A stretch of DNA of 64,000 bases from Zhongshania aliphaticivorans (lineage in GTDB: Bacteria > Pseudomonadota > Gammaproteobacteria > Pseudomonadales > Spongiibacteraceae), in assembly GCF_902705855.1 (NCBI RefSeq), contig NZ_CACSIJ010000001.1:62001-126000 (forward strand), read 5' to 3'. The notes beneath the pieces were generated by a model. The model was not told where the DNA came from, did not search any database, and saw nothing but the letters and a program-made list of their open reading frames with translations. The translations under genes were made by a program, and so were the position numbers. Numbering within the stretch: position 1 is the stretch's first letter; every line of letters starts with the position of its first letter. Shown here in pieces: positions 16,246 through 26,040 of this stretch.

Positions 16246-16761
16246 GTGAACAACTCTCTTGTCTTTACCTTTTTGGGGCTGGATCGTCCCGGGCTAGTTG
16301 AACGGTTGGCTGACGTAGTCGCAGACCATCAAGGAAACTGGCTAGAAAGCCGCATGACCCAGCTAGCAGGCCAGTTTGCCGGAATTGCTCGGGTCACCGT
16401 TCCTGAAAGTAAAGTCGATGAACTCAGCCATGCCCTCTTGAGCCTCAATATTGAAGGCTTAACTATAAATATCCAGGCTGGGCAGGCCACATCAGTGGCC
16501 AGCAAGCCCAAAATCTGTAAATTACATATTCTTGGTAACGACCGCCCAGGTATCGTTCGCGAGGTCAGCCGAGCCCTAAAACAGCAGCAAATCAATGTCG
16601 TAGAGATGAGCTCCAATATTACCAGTGCAGCGATGAGTGGCGATGCCTTATTTGAGGCGCATGTTAGCGCGGAAATACCTCTTGGCTGCGATGTTGACGA
16701 ACTTGAGGACAGTTTAGACACCATCGCAGAGCAACTCAGCATCGATATTGTTTTGAGTTAA
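16246..16761 (+). CDS. gcvR: Glycine cleavage system transcriptional repressor-like, tandem ACT protein
   Basis: A 171-residue protein with two ACT domains: FTFLGLDRPGLVERLADVVADH (about 7-28) and KLHILGNDRPGIVREVSRALKQQ (about 91-113). This is the GcvR arrangement; in E. coli GcvR binds GcvA and blocks activation of the glycine cleavage operon when glycine is low. No gcvA, gcvT or gcvP gene is in the window, so the target is inferred. Divergent from the thiamine-binding gene; preceded by AAGGACGACACC. Confidence 0.85.
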   Translation: MNNSLVFTFLGLDRPGLVERLADVVADHQGNWLESRMTQLAGQFAGIARVTVPESKVDELSHALLSLNIEGLTINIQAGQATSVASKPKICKLHILGNDRPGIVREVSRALKQQQINVVEMSSNITSAAMSGDALFEAHVSAEIPLGCDVDELEDSLDTIAEQLSIDIVLS

Positions 16762-16772
16762 ACCTTAATTGT

Positions 16773-16985
16773 TTATCCGCGGATTTTATGAATAGTAAAG
16801 ACCAGCGCTGCCGCGAGCAGCGCCAAAAAGCCCACGCCCAATACGCAAAGTAAAAAATACTCAGCAATCTCCCGCCAGGGTACGTCAAAGCTCCACACCG
16901 CAGAGCATACCAACATCACTGTTGCTAACACCGCTAATACCGGTGTTCGATAGTGCTTATATGCCTTTATATACTGATTTACCAC
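16773..16985 (-). CDS. Small membrane protein of unknown function
   Basis: A 70-residue protein with two hydrophobic spans (TPVLAVLATVMLVCSAVWSF and FLLCVLGVGFLALLAAALVF) joined by an acidic loop. A basic N-terminus suggests both ends are cytoplasmic. GTG start. Convergent with gcvR, 11 bases apart. No family recognised; length and pattern support a real inner-membrane protein. Confidence 0.6.
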   Translation of the reverse strand: MVNQYIKAYKHYRTPVLAVLATVMLVCSAVWSFDVPWREIAEYFLLCVLGVGFLALLAAALVFTIHKIRG

Positions 16986-17029
16986 GTAGCTTTACCGCCT
17001 AATCCTGCATTAATATACGTTTACTGTAT

Positions 17030-17461
17030 TCACCCTAAGGTATCTTCCCGCACCCACTCACAGCGCAGACGCCCGCCACCCTGCCCCGGCACATGGCATT
17101 CATCCTCCGCCTGCCACACAAATGTATGGGTGCCGTTATAAGCAGTTTGTAAATGCACGGTTGCCGTTACCCAATACATTTTATGTAGCATATTTTCAAA
17201 GTGTTTAATCCATTCATCCCACTCATGCTCAATGGCCTTGTAGGAACTACCAAAGTGGATCACGTCGGTTTGGCAATCGCCGAAATCTATTGCGGGACGC
17301 GGTGCCGAAAACATTTCGCGACACAGCAAAGGCCAATCTTCCGACGCGGGTAGTGATGCCGTTACGAGTTGATTATTGTCGCGTCGCTCCGCAACATCTG
17401 CCTTACTACGCGCAAACAACATATCTGTAATACAACCATAAACTACCGATTCCTGTGCCAT
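17030..17461 (-). CDS. Conserved-looking soluble protein of unknown function
   Basis: A 143-residue protein without signal peptide or membrane segment. It opens MAQESVVYGCITDMLF and has a Trp-rich middle (HEWDEWIKHFENMLHKMYWVTATVHLQ) and a Cys-containing C-terminus (WQAEDECHVPGQGG). The alternating pattern suggests an alpha/beta fold. I do not recognise it. It lies 44 bases beyond a small membrane protein gene on the same strand and 80 bases from the MFS gene. Confidence 0.6.
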   Translation of the reverse strand: MAQESVVYGCITDMLFARSKADVAERRDNNQLVTASLPASEDWPLLCREMFSAPRPAIDFGDCQTDVIHFGSSYKAIEHEWDEWIKHFENMLHKMYWVTATVHLQTAYNGTHTFVWQAEDECHVPGQGGGRLRCEWVREDTLG

Positions 17462-17540
17462 AGCCAGCCCTAAATTATTATGTCTACGGGAGTCTACAAA
17501 AGCTGTCTGTTATCAGCCAGTCATTATTTCCCACGCTCAA

Positions 17541-18701
17541 CTAGGCCTTGCTAGCACTATCTGATGGTAAATGGAGATATCGCCATGCAATCAAAAACGC
17601 GGCGGCCGCTGCAACAGCCGCTGCGACAAAACATAACACACCGCTAAAATCCCAAGCCCAGCCACTTAAGACAGCCCCTACTGCGCCACCCAAGCCAAAA
17701 CTTAAGCCGCTATACAAAGCCATGCCCTGGCCATGGTGACCGGTAAAATATTGCCTAATAAATTCTATTCCAGCAGCGTGATAACTCCCAAAACTTGCCG
17801 CATGTAAACACTGTGCGATAAAAAGCACCCAAGGGTATTCAACGAAATACGCAATAAGCAACCAGCGTAGGCAAGATAGCGCTAGGCTCCACAACACAAT
17901 ATTTCTTAGACTGTAAGCTGCTAAAACACGGTGCATGCCAATAAACAGCAGCACTTCCGCAATAACGCCCAACGACCAGTACACACCGATGGCAGACTTG
18001 GAATAAGACTGCGCCTCAAGATAAATACTGAAAAAAGTGTAGTACGGGCCATGTGATAGTTGTAAAAAAAAACTGACCGCAAAAAAAGCGATTACCGCAG
18101 GATGCCGCAGAATTGAACCTAAGGATTGGCGATTCTGTTTATTCGTCACAGCACCGTCCTTTTCTGCCACTAGCAAGCTCGCCAGCCATATTCCCGTAAG
18201 CAACGCAGTTATTAAGTAAAGCAAATGCACTATAGGATGATGATCTAGCCACCAACCCACGCCGAGCACTGCTGCAATAAACCCTATTGAGCCCCACACC
18301 CGAATACGACTATAACGCCCGTAACGACCTGCCAAATGCGACAAGGTCAACACGTCAAATTGGGCTAACACCGCATTCCAAAAGAAGCTATACGTGACAA
18401 CAACCGCCGCAAGCCACCAGAAATCTGAGCGCAAATATACGCCACAGAAGGCGACCACCGCAGAAAAAGCCCCATAGCGAATAATGCGACTGCGATAGCC
18501 GTAGGTGTCTGCCAACCAGCCCCACAAGTTTGGCGCAACAATCTTCGTCGCCATAACGAGGGCCGACAGAATACCAATTTCTTCAGAACTGAAATTTAGG
18601 GATTTTAAATACAGGGCCCAATAAGGTACCCAGGTTCCTAGTAGCGCAAAATAGCAAAAATAGAAACCTGATAAGCGCCAATACGGCACCGCAGCCGCCA
18701 T
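17541..18701 (-). CDS. MFS transporter, 3-phenylpropionate/H+ symporter (HcaT) type
   Basis: A 386-residue inner-membrane protein with about 12 hydrophobic spans. The N-terminus RLSGFYFCYFALLGTWVPYWALYLKSLNFSSEEIG and the LWGWLADTYGYRSRIIRYG loop between spans 2 and 3 are typical of the small PPP/HcaT or nucleoside-symporter-like MFS branch, as is the VWGSIGFIAAVLGVGW segment. Its substrate is not determined; aromatic acid uptake is possible. It follows aroC by 6 bases, so it is likely cotranscribed with chorismate synthesis, although this may only be operon packing. Confidence 0.8.
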   Translation of the reverse strand: MAAAVPYWRLSGFYFCYFALLGTWVPYWALYLKSLNFSSEEIGILSALVMATKIVAPNLWGWLADTYGYRSRIIRYGAFSAVVAFCGVYLRSDFWWLAAVVVTYSFFWNAVLAQFDVLTLSHLAGRYGRYSRIRVWGSIGFIAAVLGVGWWLDHHPIVHLLYLITALLTGIWLASLLVAEKDGAVTNKQNRQSLGSILRHPAVIAFFAVSFFLQLSHGPYYTFFSIYLEAQSYSKSAIGVYWSLGVIAEVLLFIGMHRVLAAYSLRNIVLWSLALSCLRWLLIAYFVEYPWVLFIAQCLHAASFGSYHAAGIEFIRQYFTGHHGQGMALYSGLSFGLGGAVGAVLSGWAWDFSGVLCFVAAAVAAAAAFLIAWRYLHLPSDSASKA

Positions 18702-18707
18702 ATTGAA

Positions 18708-19808
18708 TTAAGACGTGGCGGCGGGAATGACTGGGGTGCTGGAACGCACATTGGCATTTTGCCCGCGATTCCTCAGCAAGTGATCCATTAATACAATGGC
18801 AACCATCGCCTCAGCAATCGGAACAGCGCGAATCCCTACACAGGGATCATGGCGACCAGTGGTAATCACCTCAACAGGATTACCGTCAAGGTCGACGGTT
18901 TTACCAGGCACCAAAATACTCGAGGTTGGCTTTAAGGCAAGGTGCGCAACCAAATCTTGGCCGCTAGAAATACCACCAAGAATACCGCCGGCATTATTCG
19001 AGGTAAAACCCTCAGGGGTTAATTCATCGCGATGGGTACTGCCAAGCGCATCAACACAATCAAATCCTGCACCAATTTCGACACCCTTTACTGCATTTAT
19101 TCCCATTAGGGCATGGGCGATGTCGGCATCTAAACGGTCAAAAACCGGCTCCCCCAAACCCACGGGCATACCGCTGGCCACAACAGTTAATTTAGCACCG
19201 ACAGAGTCACCCGATTTACGCAGCTTTTGCATATACTCTTCCATGCTTGGAATTTTGCTGGCGTCTGGGCAAAAGAATGGATTGGTTTCAACCACCGCCC
19301 AATCCACATTTTCAATCGCAATGGGACCGAGCTGAGACAAATATCCGCGCACCTCAATACCGCAGTGTGCCCGCAAATATTTCTTCGCAACCGCACCGGC
19401 AGCAACCCGCATTGCAGTCTCTCGCGCCGAAGAACGCCCACCACCACGATAGTCGCGTGAACCGTATTTTTGCTGATAGGTATAATCGGCATGCATAGGA
19501 CGAAAACGGTCTTTGATTTTGCCGTAATCTTTTGAACGTTGATCAGTATTCTCAATTATCAGGCCTATAGAGGTGCCGGTGGTTTTCCCCTCAAATACGC
19601 CTGACATGATTTTAACCACGTCGTCCTCGCGGCGCTGGGTGGTGTAACGCGAGGTGCCAGGTTTGCGGCGATCTAAATCAATCTGTAAATCTTCCTCACA
19701 AATGTCTATTCCCGGTGGGCAACCATCAATAATGGCACCTAGGGCGAGTCCGTGACTCTCACCGAAAGTAGTGACTGTAAACAATTTACCGATGCTATTA
19801 CCTGACAT
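18708..19808 (-). CDS. aroC: Chorismate synthase
   Basis: Last step of the shikimate pathway: converts EPSP to chorismate with reduced FMN. The 366 residues match. Visible: [18 protein letters not shown] at the N-terminus (first family signature), [24 protein letters not shown] (second signature) and [12 protein letters not shown] plus [20 protein letters not shown] near the end (third). It sits 77 bases downstream of prmB on the same strand. Confidence 0.97.
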   Translation of the reverse strand: MSGNSIGKLFTVTTFGESHGLALGAIIDGCPPGIDICEEDLQIDLDRRKPGTSRYTTQRREDDVVKIMSGVFEGKTTGTSIGLIIENTDQRSKDYGKIKDRFRPMHADYTYQQKYGSRDYRGGGRSSARETAMRVAAGAVAKKYLRAHCGIEVRGYLSQLGPIAIENVDWAVVETNPFFCPDASKIPSMEEYMQKLRKSGDSVGAKLTVVASGMPVGLGEPVFDRLDADIAHALMGINAVKGVEIGAGFDCVDALGSTHRDELTPEGFTSNNAGGILGGISSGQDLVAHLALKPTSSILVPGKTVDLDGNPVEVITTGRHDPCVGIRAVPIAEAMVAIVLMDHLLRNRGQNANVRSSTPVIPAATS

Positions 19809-19885
19809 GAGGTTTCCTGAATCTACTTTAATTAAGGCCGATCTGACGGCGGATTATACGGCAAACGTGGAATACAGTCAGACAC

Positions 19886-20815
19886 TCACAAAAAACTGTC
19901 TACATACTCAAGCAATTGCTCGCGGGTCATCACAAACACGCCGTGACCACCCCGCTCAAACTCTAACCACATAAAGGGAACCATCGGGAAGGCCTCGTCT
20001 AAAGCGACGCAGCTATTCCCAACTTCCACCACCAATATGCCATTGGGATTTAAGTAGTCAGCCGCATGCCGTAAAATTTGGCGGGTAATATCTAAACCAT
20101 CGGGCCCTGAGGCCAAACCAAGCGCGGGTTCACGATGGTATTCTTCGGGCATATCGGCCAAATCTTCCGCGTCAACATAGGGTGGATTACTAACAATAAG
20201 GTCGTAACGCTCCCCCGCCAACCACTCAAACACATCAGATTGTACGGCCCTAACACGCTCAGACAGATCGTGGCGGGCAATATTAATGTCAGCAACATTG
20301 ATAGCATCCAGCGAAATATCAGCTAAATCTACCGCGGCGTCCTCAAATTGATAGGCGCAGGCAATGCCGATACAGCCGCTACCCGTACACAGATCGAGAA
20401 TTCGCTGGGGATAGCTACCACCCAGCCAGGGTTCAAAGCCTTGGCCTATTAACTCCGCGATTGGTGAGCGTGGCACCAATACCCGCTCGTCCACATAAAA
20501 AGACAGACCTGCAAACCACGCCTCGCGGGTTAAATAAGCAGCCGGCAGGCGCTCATTAATGCGACGCTCCAAAAGCGATAATATCGACTCGCGCTCCGCC
20601 TTGGTTAATCGGGCGTCGAGTAAATCATCGGCAAAATCGAAGGGCAAATTAAGAACATGGCTAATCAACACCCGCGCTTCGTCATAGGCGTTATCTGTGC
20701 CGTGGCCGAAGAACAAGCCAGCGCGGCCAAATTCGCTTATCCCCCAGCGCAGGTAATCGCGAAGGCTAAAAAGCTCGTTACTGATATCTTGAGTTTGGCT
20801 CACAGTGTCATCCAC
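19886..20815 (-). CDS. prmB: Ribosomal protein L3 N5-glutamine methyltransferase
   Basis: Methylates a Gln of ribosomal protein uL3 with SAM. 309 residues, usual for PrmB. Visible: [33 protein letters not shown] motif [19 protein letters not shown], and the catalytic [20 protein letters not shown] (NPPY, about 194-197), with the PrmB-specific [11 protein letters not shown] sequence distinguishing it from PrmC. It precedes aroC, an order common in gammaproteobacteria. Divergent from folE. Confidence 0.93.
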   Translation of the reverse strand: MDDTVSQTQDISNELFSLRDYLRWGISEFGRAGLFFGHGTDNAYDEARVLISHVLNLPFDFADDLLDARLTKAERESILSLLERRINERLPAAYLTREAWFAGLSFYVDERVLVPRSPIAELIGQGFEPWLGGSYPQRILDLCTGSGCIGIACAYQFEDAAVDLADISLDAINVADINIARHDLSERVRAVQSDVFEWLAGERYDLIVSNPPYVDAEDLADMPEEYHREPALGLASGPDGLDITRQILRHAADYLNPNGILVVEVGNSCVALDEAFPMVPFMWLEFERGGHGVFVMTREQLLEYVDSFL

Positions 20816-20980
20816 ATTTTCAAAGACGCAATTTTACACGACTTGATCCATTAATCTCACCCTCAACGTATGCACAGATGAAATTGCAATTTCTTAATAT
20901 TCATCGGGTAGAAGATCGTTTGGAATGTAACCTTGGGTTTGCTACCATTCCCCACCCAAATAGCGCACGAAGGATAAACA

Positions 20981-21523
20981 GTGGAAAAGGCGTTTGCAGA
21001 CATTATTAAAAAAATCGGCGAAGATCCGACCAGAGACGGCCTATTAGACACCCCAGCCCGCGCAGCAAAAGCGTTTGAGTTTTTAACAGAAGGCTATCGC
21101 CGCAATGTTAAAGATGTTGTTAACGACGCGCTGTTTGACTCCGATTGCAACGAAATGGTTGTGGTATCCGACATCGAACTATACTCGCTGTGCGAACACC
21201 ACCTGCTCCCCTTTATTGGTAAATGCCACGTCGCTTATATCCCTCAAGGAAAAGTGCTTGGACTCTCCAAAGTCGCTCGCATTGTAGATTTATATGCGCG
21301 TCGCCTTCAGATTCAAGAAGGTCTCACCACGCAAATCGCAAACACCATGATGGAAGTAACCGGCGCAGAGGGCGTGGGCGTTATTATTGAAGCAAGACAT
21401 ATGTGCATGATGATGCGCGGTGTTGAAAAGCAAAACTCAGTTATGCGTACCAGCGCAATGCTCGGTGCTTTCAAAGATAACCAAGCAACCCGAACCGAGT
21501 TTTTGTCACTTATTAGTATGTAA
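20981..21523 (+). CDS. folE: GTP cyclohydrolase I
   Basis: Converts GTP to 7,8-dihydroneopterin triphosphate, first step of folate (and queuosine precursor) synthesis. The 180-residue protein has the zinc ligands Cys71 and His74 in [10 protein letters not shown] and Cys142 in [10 protein letters not shown], and the QEGLTTQIA substrate segment. GTG start after AAGGA. It may also feed the queF pathway at 3.3 kb, as FolE makes the shared precursor. A hairpin follows the stop. Confidence 0.96.
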   Translation: MEKAFADIIKKIGEDPTRDGLLDTPARAAKAFEFLTEGYRRNVKDVVNDALFDSDCNEMVVVSDIELYSLCEHHLLPFIGKCHVAYIPQGKVLGLSKVARIVDLYARRLQIQEGLTTQIANTMMEVTGAEGVGVIIEARHMCMMMRGVEKQNSVMRTSAMLGAFKDNQATRTEFLSLISM

Positions 21524-21529
21524 TCTCTT

Positions 21530-21555
21530 GCTCCCATAAAACACTTTATGGGAGC
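21530..21555. terminator. Hairpin between convergent folE and alpha/beta hydrolase genes
   Basis: GCTCCCATAAA (21530-21540), loop ACAC, TTTATGGGAGC (21545-21555): an 11-bp perfect stem 6 bases after the folE stop. No clear T-run follows in either direction, so intrinsic termination is probable but not certain. Confidence 0.55.
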
Positions 21556-21571
21556 GAATCCAAACCCCTGT

Positions 21572-22438
21572 TTACCCGTCAGTCCGGCTTAAAAATCCAT
21601 TAATCCATTCAGCAATTTGTGTAGCTTGCGTTTCCATATGGCAGTGATGCTGACCCTCGATTTCTCTAATCTCAAAACTATTGCTTATATTAATATCTAA
21701 TGTGGGCAGCCACTGCCCCAAGCCCTGCTTCGCGGAAACCAGCATCGCAGGGGCAGTAATTGCATCGACTGTCGCCTGTAGTTGCTGAAGGCTCAACTTT
21801 ACCGGCGATGCCAATTTCAATCGTTTGTCACTGCGCCAGTAAAAACGACCATCTTCGGCCTGATATAAACCCCGTTCCACAATTAACGCCGCCGCTTCGG
21901 CAAGCATGGGGGTCGCTTTGCAGCGAGCCGCGACGGCAGCATCAAATGTGGCGTGACCTTTATCACCACCAATAGTGGGGGTACTCGTAAAATCCCTAAG
22001 ATATTGCCCCATTTGAACAGGGAAGTTCTCTGAAATTTCGGGTTGCGGAATTAAGCCATCTAAACACACCAAATGGCTTACTCGCTGGGGAAGCGCACCG
22101 CTGAGTAAGGTGGCGATATTGGCGCCACGGGAATGACCTAATAAGGCAAATTCCTGCCAACCCATTTGATCAGCCACAGAAACAATGCTGCGTAAATCAT
22201 CCCAAATCGCGTAGTTTCCAGATACAGGCTTATGATCACTTAAACCGTGCCCGGGCAGATCCATCGCTAATATCTGCAAATTGGGAAGTTGCGCTGCGAT
22301 ACGATCAAAGCTCGCGGCATTGTCTAGCCAACCGTGCAGCGCAATAACAGGAAGTCCTGAATCATCACCCCAAAGCTTTGCTGCGAGGCGTAAACCGTCA
22401 ACAACAAAAGTTTTTACGGTGGCTAGGTGCGTACTCAT
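21572..22438 (-). CDS. Alpha/beta-fold hydrolase
   Basis: A 288-residue cytoplasmic hydrolase. Visible: oxyanion segment ALHGWLDNAASFDRI (about 34-48), DLPGHGLSD, nucleophile elbow LLGHSRGANIA with Ser (about 106), and the catalytic His in GQHHCHME near residue 263. The family has many substrates (esters, haloalkanes, epoxides); nothing here fixes it. The start codon overlaps the stop of sixA by 4 bases (ATGA-type), so translation is coupled. Confidence 0.85.
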   Translation of the reverse strand: MSTHLATVKTFVVDGLRLAAKLWGDDSGLPVIALHGWLDNAASFDRIAAQLPNLQILAMDLPGHGLSDHKPVSGNYAIWDDLRSIVSVADQMGWQEFALLGHSRGANIATLLSGALPQRVSHLVCLDGLIPQPEISENFPVQMGQYLRDFTSTPTIGGDKGHATFDAAVAARCKATPMLAEAAALIVERGLYQAEDGRFYWRSDKRLKLASPVKLSLQQLQATVDAITAPAMLVSAKQGLGQWLPTLDINISNSFEIREIEGQHHCHMETQATQIAEWINGFLSRTDG

Positions 22439-22914
22439 CGACCGTTATGATCGTAATTGGGGTAATGACGAAGCCACTCTAACGTCCCGCAACCTTGGGA
22501 AAATACTTCGGCACTGACTAAAGCCATGCTAGCGGGCTGCATTCCCCAATAGCTCTTGTTGTCGCCATCATGCCAGTGTGCAATGACGTTGCTGAGCAAG
22601 GGATTATGGGACACCAGCAGCAGTCGCTCACCCCGAAATGTGGCGAGCATAGTTTCTAATTCAGACTGTGGTGTGTCGGGAGTTAAGGACGATTTCAGGC
22701 GCGGCCGCAGCTGCCAGTCTCGGTTTAAAATCGCAGCGGTCTGCACCGCACGCCGATAGGGGCTAACCCATAATTCATCAGGCTTCCATCCGCTTGCGCT
22801 GATCCAGTCCGCGGCTACGTTTACCTCTTGTTGACCTACTTCGGTTAGCTCTCGCTCGATATCTGTTTTGGTATCCCAAGATGCAGAGCCGTGCCGTATT
22901 AACAAAATTTCCAT
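22435..22914 (-). CDS. sixA: Phosphohistidine phosphatase SixA
   Basis: A 159-residue histidine phosphatase. The N-terminal LIRHGSASWDT carries the RHG catalytic motif with phospho-accepting His, VSPYRRAVQTAAIL contains the second Arg, and VSHNPLLSNVI contains the second His. In E. coli SixA removes phosphate from PtsN-branch phosphotransfer proteins. It lies 13 bases downstream of gpsA and overlaps the hydrolase start, forming gpsA-sixA-hydrolase. Confidence 0.92.
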   Translation of the reverse strand: MEILLIRHGSASWDTKTDIERELTEVGQQEVNVAADWISASGWKPDELWVSPYRRAVQTAAILNRDWQLRPRLKSSLTPDTPQSELETMLATFRGERLLLVSHNPLLSNVIAHWHDGDNKSYWGMQPASMALVSAEVFSQGCGTLEWLRHYPNYDHNGR

Positions 22915-22927
22915 AACACCTATTACA

Positions 22928-23944
22928 TTACTTAATGATGAACTCTACATCGCGATTCTGCTCGGCACACATCATTGTGCCGATAACTTCACTCACCTGA
23001 CGACCATTATAAATAATATCGTAAAGGCCATTTACCAAGGGCATGTAAATATCTAAGGCTTCAGACTGCTCCTTCATCAGTCGCAAGGTATTTACACCTT
23101 CAGCAACTTGGCCAAGACTGGCAACCACCTCGTTTAAGTCCCGCCCCTGCCCTAATTCGTAACCAACACGATAATTGCGGCTCAATGGTGATGTGCAGGT
23201 AACGAACAAATCACCCACGCCGGCCAAACCCATAAAAGTAAGTGGATCTGCGCCTTTTATCACCGCGTAGCGACTCATCTCTGCCAAACTACGCGTTACC
23301 AGCATACTGATGGTATTGTGGCCGCAACCCATTGCTGCCGCCATACCCGCCGTGATGGCGTAGACGTTTTTTAATGCGCCCGCTAACTCAACGCCGTACA
23401 TATCATTACCCGCGTATACTCTAAAATACGAGCACTGCAGTACTTCTTGGATTGTCGCATTGACCTCAGGATCTTCGCTGGCGATGACTGTGCCGGTGAT
23501 CATTCTAGCCGCTAATTCTTTGGCCAAATTTGGGCCACTCATGACACCTAGGCGAACTTGAGGAAGCTCCTCTCGCAGAACCTCGCTCATTAACTTATTG
23601 CTTTCAAACTCAATACCTTTAGTGGTACTGACCAATATGGTGCCGGACGCTAAGTGATCCGCTAATTGCCGCGCCACCTCACGGCTTGATTTGCTCGGTA
23701 TAGAAAAAAACACCGCATCGCAATTAGCGACCGTTTCTTGCAAATTACTGCTAGCCCGCAGCGAAGGATTGAGTTTTATGCCGGGGAGATATACTTCGTT
23801 AGTATGTAATTCATTTACCTCTTGAACACGCTCTGCGGTTCTCATCCATTGGCAGGTATCATGCCCGTTGTCAGCCATAATATTTGCGATCGCAGTACCA
23901 AAGCTGCCACCACCTATAATCGCAACCTTATATCGTTTTCCCAT
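22928..23944 (-). CDS. gpsA: Glycerol-3-phosphate dehydrogenase [NAD(P)+]
   Basis: Makes sn-glycerol 3-phosphate from dihydroxyacetone phosphate for phospholipid synthesis; cytoplasmic. 338 residues, normal length. Visible: dinucleotide motif VAIIGGGSFGTAIANIMADNG (about 8-28), SGPNLAKELAARM, ELAGALKNVYAITAGMAAAMG with catalytic Lys, and the substrate-binding GVGDLFVTCTSPLSRNYRVG. First of a three-gene run with sixA and a hydrolase. Confidence 0.96.
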   Translation of the reverse strand: MGKRYKVAIIGGGSFGTAIANIMADNGHDTCQWMRTAERVQEVNELHTNEVYLPGIKLNPSLRASSNLQETVANCDAVFFSIPSKSSREVARQLADHLASGTILVSTTKGIEFESNKLMSEVLREELPQVRLGVMSGPNLAKELAARMITGTVIASEDPEVNATIQEVLQCSYFRVYAGNDMYGVELAGALKNVYAITAGMAAAMGCGHNTISMLVTRSLAEMSRYAVIKGADPLTFMGLAGVGDLFVTCTSPLSRNYRVGYELGQGRDLNEVVASLGQVAEGVNTLRLMKEQSEALDIYMPLVNGLYDIIYNGRQVSEVIGTMMCAEQNRDVEFIIK

Positions 23945-24004
23945 ATTCAGCCTAACCCCTATCTTATTTATCGTGAGTTTATCACTGCTGCACAGGACTA
24001 AAAC

Positions 24005-24030
24005 AAAAAAGGCGGCTTTCGCCGCCTTTT
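24005..24030 (-). terminator. Rho-independent terminator of htpG
   Basis: AAAAGGCGGC (24007-24016), loop TTTC, GCCGCCTTTT (24021-24030). On the minus strand the stem is followed by a U-run encoded by the A-run at 24005-24010. It lies 9 bases after the htpG stop. Confidence 0.9.
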
Positions 24031-24039
24031 ACTTCAATT

Positions 24040-25944
24040 TTATGCGCTTAATTCCAAAAGCAGCTTATTCAACTTGTGAACATAACTTGCTGGATCTTCA
24101 AGTTGTGCCCCCTCAGCTAAATGGGCTTGATCAAAAAGAACATCGACCAGATCAGCAAAGCGATCCTCATCGGCTTCCTTATCTAGCTTAAGAACTAATG
24201 GGTGCTGCGGATTCAGCTCAAAAATAGGCTTGCTAGGTGGCAACGCCTGCCCTGCTGCCTCCATCATCCGGCGCATTTGCGCCCCCATATCGTCTTCAGT
24301 AACAACTAAACAGGCTGGCGACTCAGTCAAACGGCCAGTTACCCGCACTTTTTCGACTTTTTCAGCTAATACGGTGTTTACTCGCTCAACTAGGTCTTTA
24401 TGTTCTTCAGCCAATACTTCTTGGGCTTTTTTCTCAGCTTCATCTTCAAGATCACCAAGATCCAAGTCTCCACGACCCACATCCAAGAAAGACTTGCCAT
24501 CAAAGTCAGCAAGGTGGTTCATCAACCAATCGTCAACGCGCTCAGACAGCAGCAGCACTTCGATACCTTTCTTGCGGAACACTTCAAGATGAGGACTATT
24601 AGAAGCCGTTTTATGGCTTTCGCCAGCCACATAATAAATTTTATTCTGCCCTTCTTTCATCCGCGCCACGTAATCTTCTAGCGAATGAGTCTGCTCAGCC
24701 TTATTGTCATGGGTAGTTGCAAACCGAAGCAGCTTAGCGATTTTTTCTTTATTGCTGAAATCTTCAGCGGGCCCTTCTTTCATCACCTGACCGAAGGCTT
24801 TCCAGAACTGCTGATACTTTTCAACATCGCTTTTCGCAAGCTTGCTCAGCATATCTAACACACGCTTTGTCAATGCACTCTTCATGGCATCAACGGCGGG
24901 GTCTTGCTGCAAAATTTCGCGTGAGACGTTTAACGACAAATCGTTTGAATCGATAACACCCTTAACGAAACGCAGGTACAACGGTAGGAATTGCTCAGCA
25001 TCGTCCATAATAAAGGTACGCTGAACATATAATTTAAGGCCACGTGCCGCATCGCGATTCCATAAATCCATCGGCGCTTGGCCAGGCAAGTACAAAAGAC
25101 TGGTGTACTCTAGCTTCCCTTCGACTTTATTGTGGCTCCAATGCAAAGCTGGGCTGAAGTCATGGCTAACGTGCTTGTAGAATGTCTGATATTCCTCATC
25201 CGTCACTTCGCTACGCGAGCGTGTCCACAGAGCGGTCGCACTGTTAACCGCTTCAAATGTTGGCTCAGCTTGCTCTTCGCCCTCTTTCGGAGCCGGCGGG
25301 GTATTTAGCATTTGAACGGGAATACTGATGTGATCAGAGTATTTTTTGATAATGGAGCGAACACGCCAGTCATCAGCAAACTCAGTGTCGTCTGGGCGCA
25401 GATGGAGGACAACAGTTGTACCACGATCGACCTTCTCACAAGACTCAATAGAGAAATCGGCTTCGCCGGTGGACTCCCAATGCACAGCATCTGTCGCCGT
25501 TAAGCCAGCGCGGCGAGTGAATACCTCAACCCGCTCAGCCACAATAAAGGCCGAGTAGAAACCAACACCAAATTGACCAATCAACTGTGAATCTTTTTTA
25601 CCATCACCACTGAGATTTTTCAAAAACTCTGCGGTACCAGAGCGAGCTATGGTGCCCAGATTATTAACCACTTCCTCGCGTGACATACCAATACCATTGT
25701 CGCTAAGAGTCAAGGTATTGGCATCTTTATCGAGGGTGATGCGAATGTGTAAATCAGGATCATTTTCGTAAAGTGATCCATCCGCTAGTGCTTCGTAACG
25801 AAGTTTATCAGCGGCATCCGAGGCGTTTGAAACCAGCTCTCTAAGAAAAATTTCTTTATTGCTATACATTGAGTGAATCATTAACTGCAGCATTTGCTTC
25901 GCTTCAGTTTGAAAACCCAGAGTTTCTTTTTCTGCTGTCGACAT
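24040..25944 (-). CDS. htpG: Molecular chaperone HtpG (Hsp90)
   Basis: ATP-dependent chaperone of the cytosol. 634 residues match the bacterial family. The N-terminal ATPase domain shows [20 protein letters not shown] (about 34-53), [15 protein letters not shown], and [17 protein letters not shown] (about 125-141). The middle domain has the [14 protein letters not shown] and [10 protein letters not shown] segments with the catalytic Arg. The ATG follows GAAGGAAGG. A strong heat-shock promoter lies 62 bases upstream and a terminator directly downstream, so it is a monocistronic heat-inducible gene. Confidence 0.98.
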   Translation of the reverse strand: MSTAEKETLGFQTEAKQMLQLMIHSMYSNKEIFLRELVSNASDAADKLRYEALADGSLYENDPDLHIRITLDKDANTLTLSDNGIGMSREEVVNNLGTIARSGTAEFLKNLSGDGKKDSQLIGQFGVGFYSAFIVAERVEVFTRRAGLTATDAVHWESTGEADFSIESCEKVDRGTTVVLHLRPDDTEFADDWRVRSIIKKYSDHISIPVQMLNTPPAPKEGEEQAEPTFEAVNSATALWTRSRSEVTDEEYQTFYKHVSHDFSPALHWSHNKVEGKLEYTSLLYLPGQAPMDLWNRDAARGLKLYVQRTFIMDDAEQFLPLYLRFVKGVIDSNDLSLNVSREILQQDPAVDAMKSALTKRVLDMLSKLAKSDVEKYQQFWKAFGQVMKEGPAEDFSNKEKIAKLLRFATTHDNKAEQTHSLEDYVARMKEGQNKIYYVAGESHKTASNSPHLEVFRKKGIEVLLLSERVDDWLMNHLADFDGKSFLDVGRGDLDLGDLEDEAEKKAQEVLAEEHKDLVERVNTVLAEKVEKVRVTGRLTESPACLVVTEDDMGAQMRRMMEAAGQALPPSKPIFELNPQHPLVLKLDKEADEDRFADLVDVLFDQAHLAEGAQLEDPASYVHKLNKLLLELSA

Positions 25945-26005
25945 TGTTGCTACCTTCCTTCAAAAAATTAAGTGTGGCCACAGCGCACTGCGGTCAGTGC
26001 TTAGA

Positions 26006-26033
26006 AGATGGGGTCACCACGTAATTTTTCAAG
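26006..26033 (-). promoter_or_regulatory. Sigma-32 heat-shock promoter of htpG
   Basis: On the minus strand: CTTGAAA (26027-26033), 13-base spacer, CCCCATCT (26006-26013). This matches the sigma-32 consensus CTTGAAA-N13-15-CCCCATNT without a mismatch. It is directed at htpG, with a leader of about 55 bases before the ATG at 25944. Strong evidence for RpoH control. Confidence 0.9.
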
Positions 26034-26040
26034 GCCAGCA

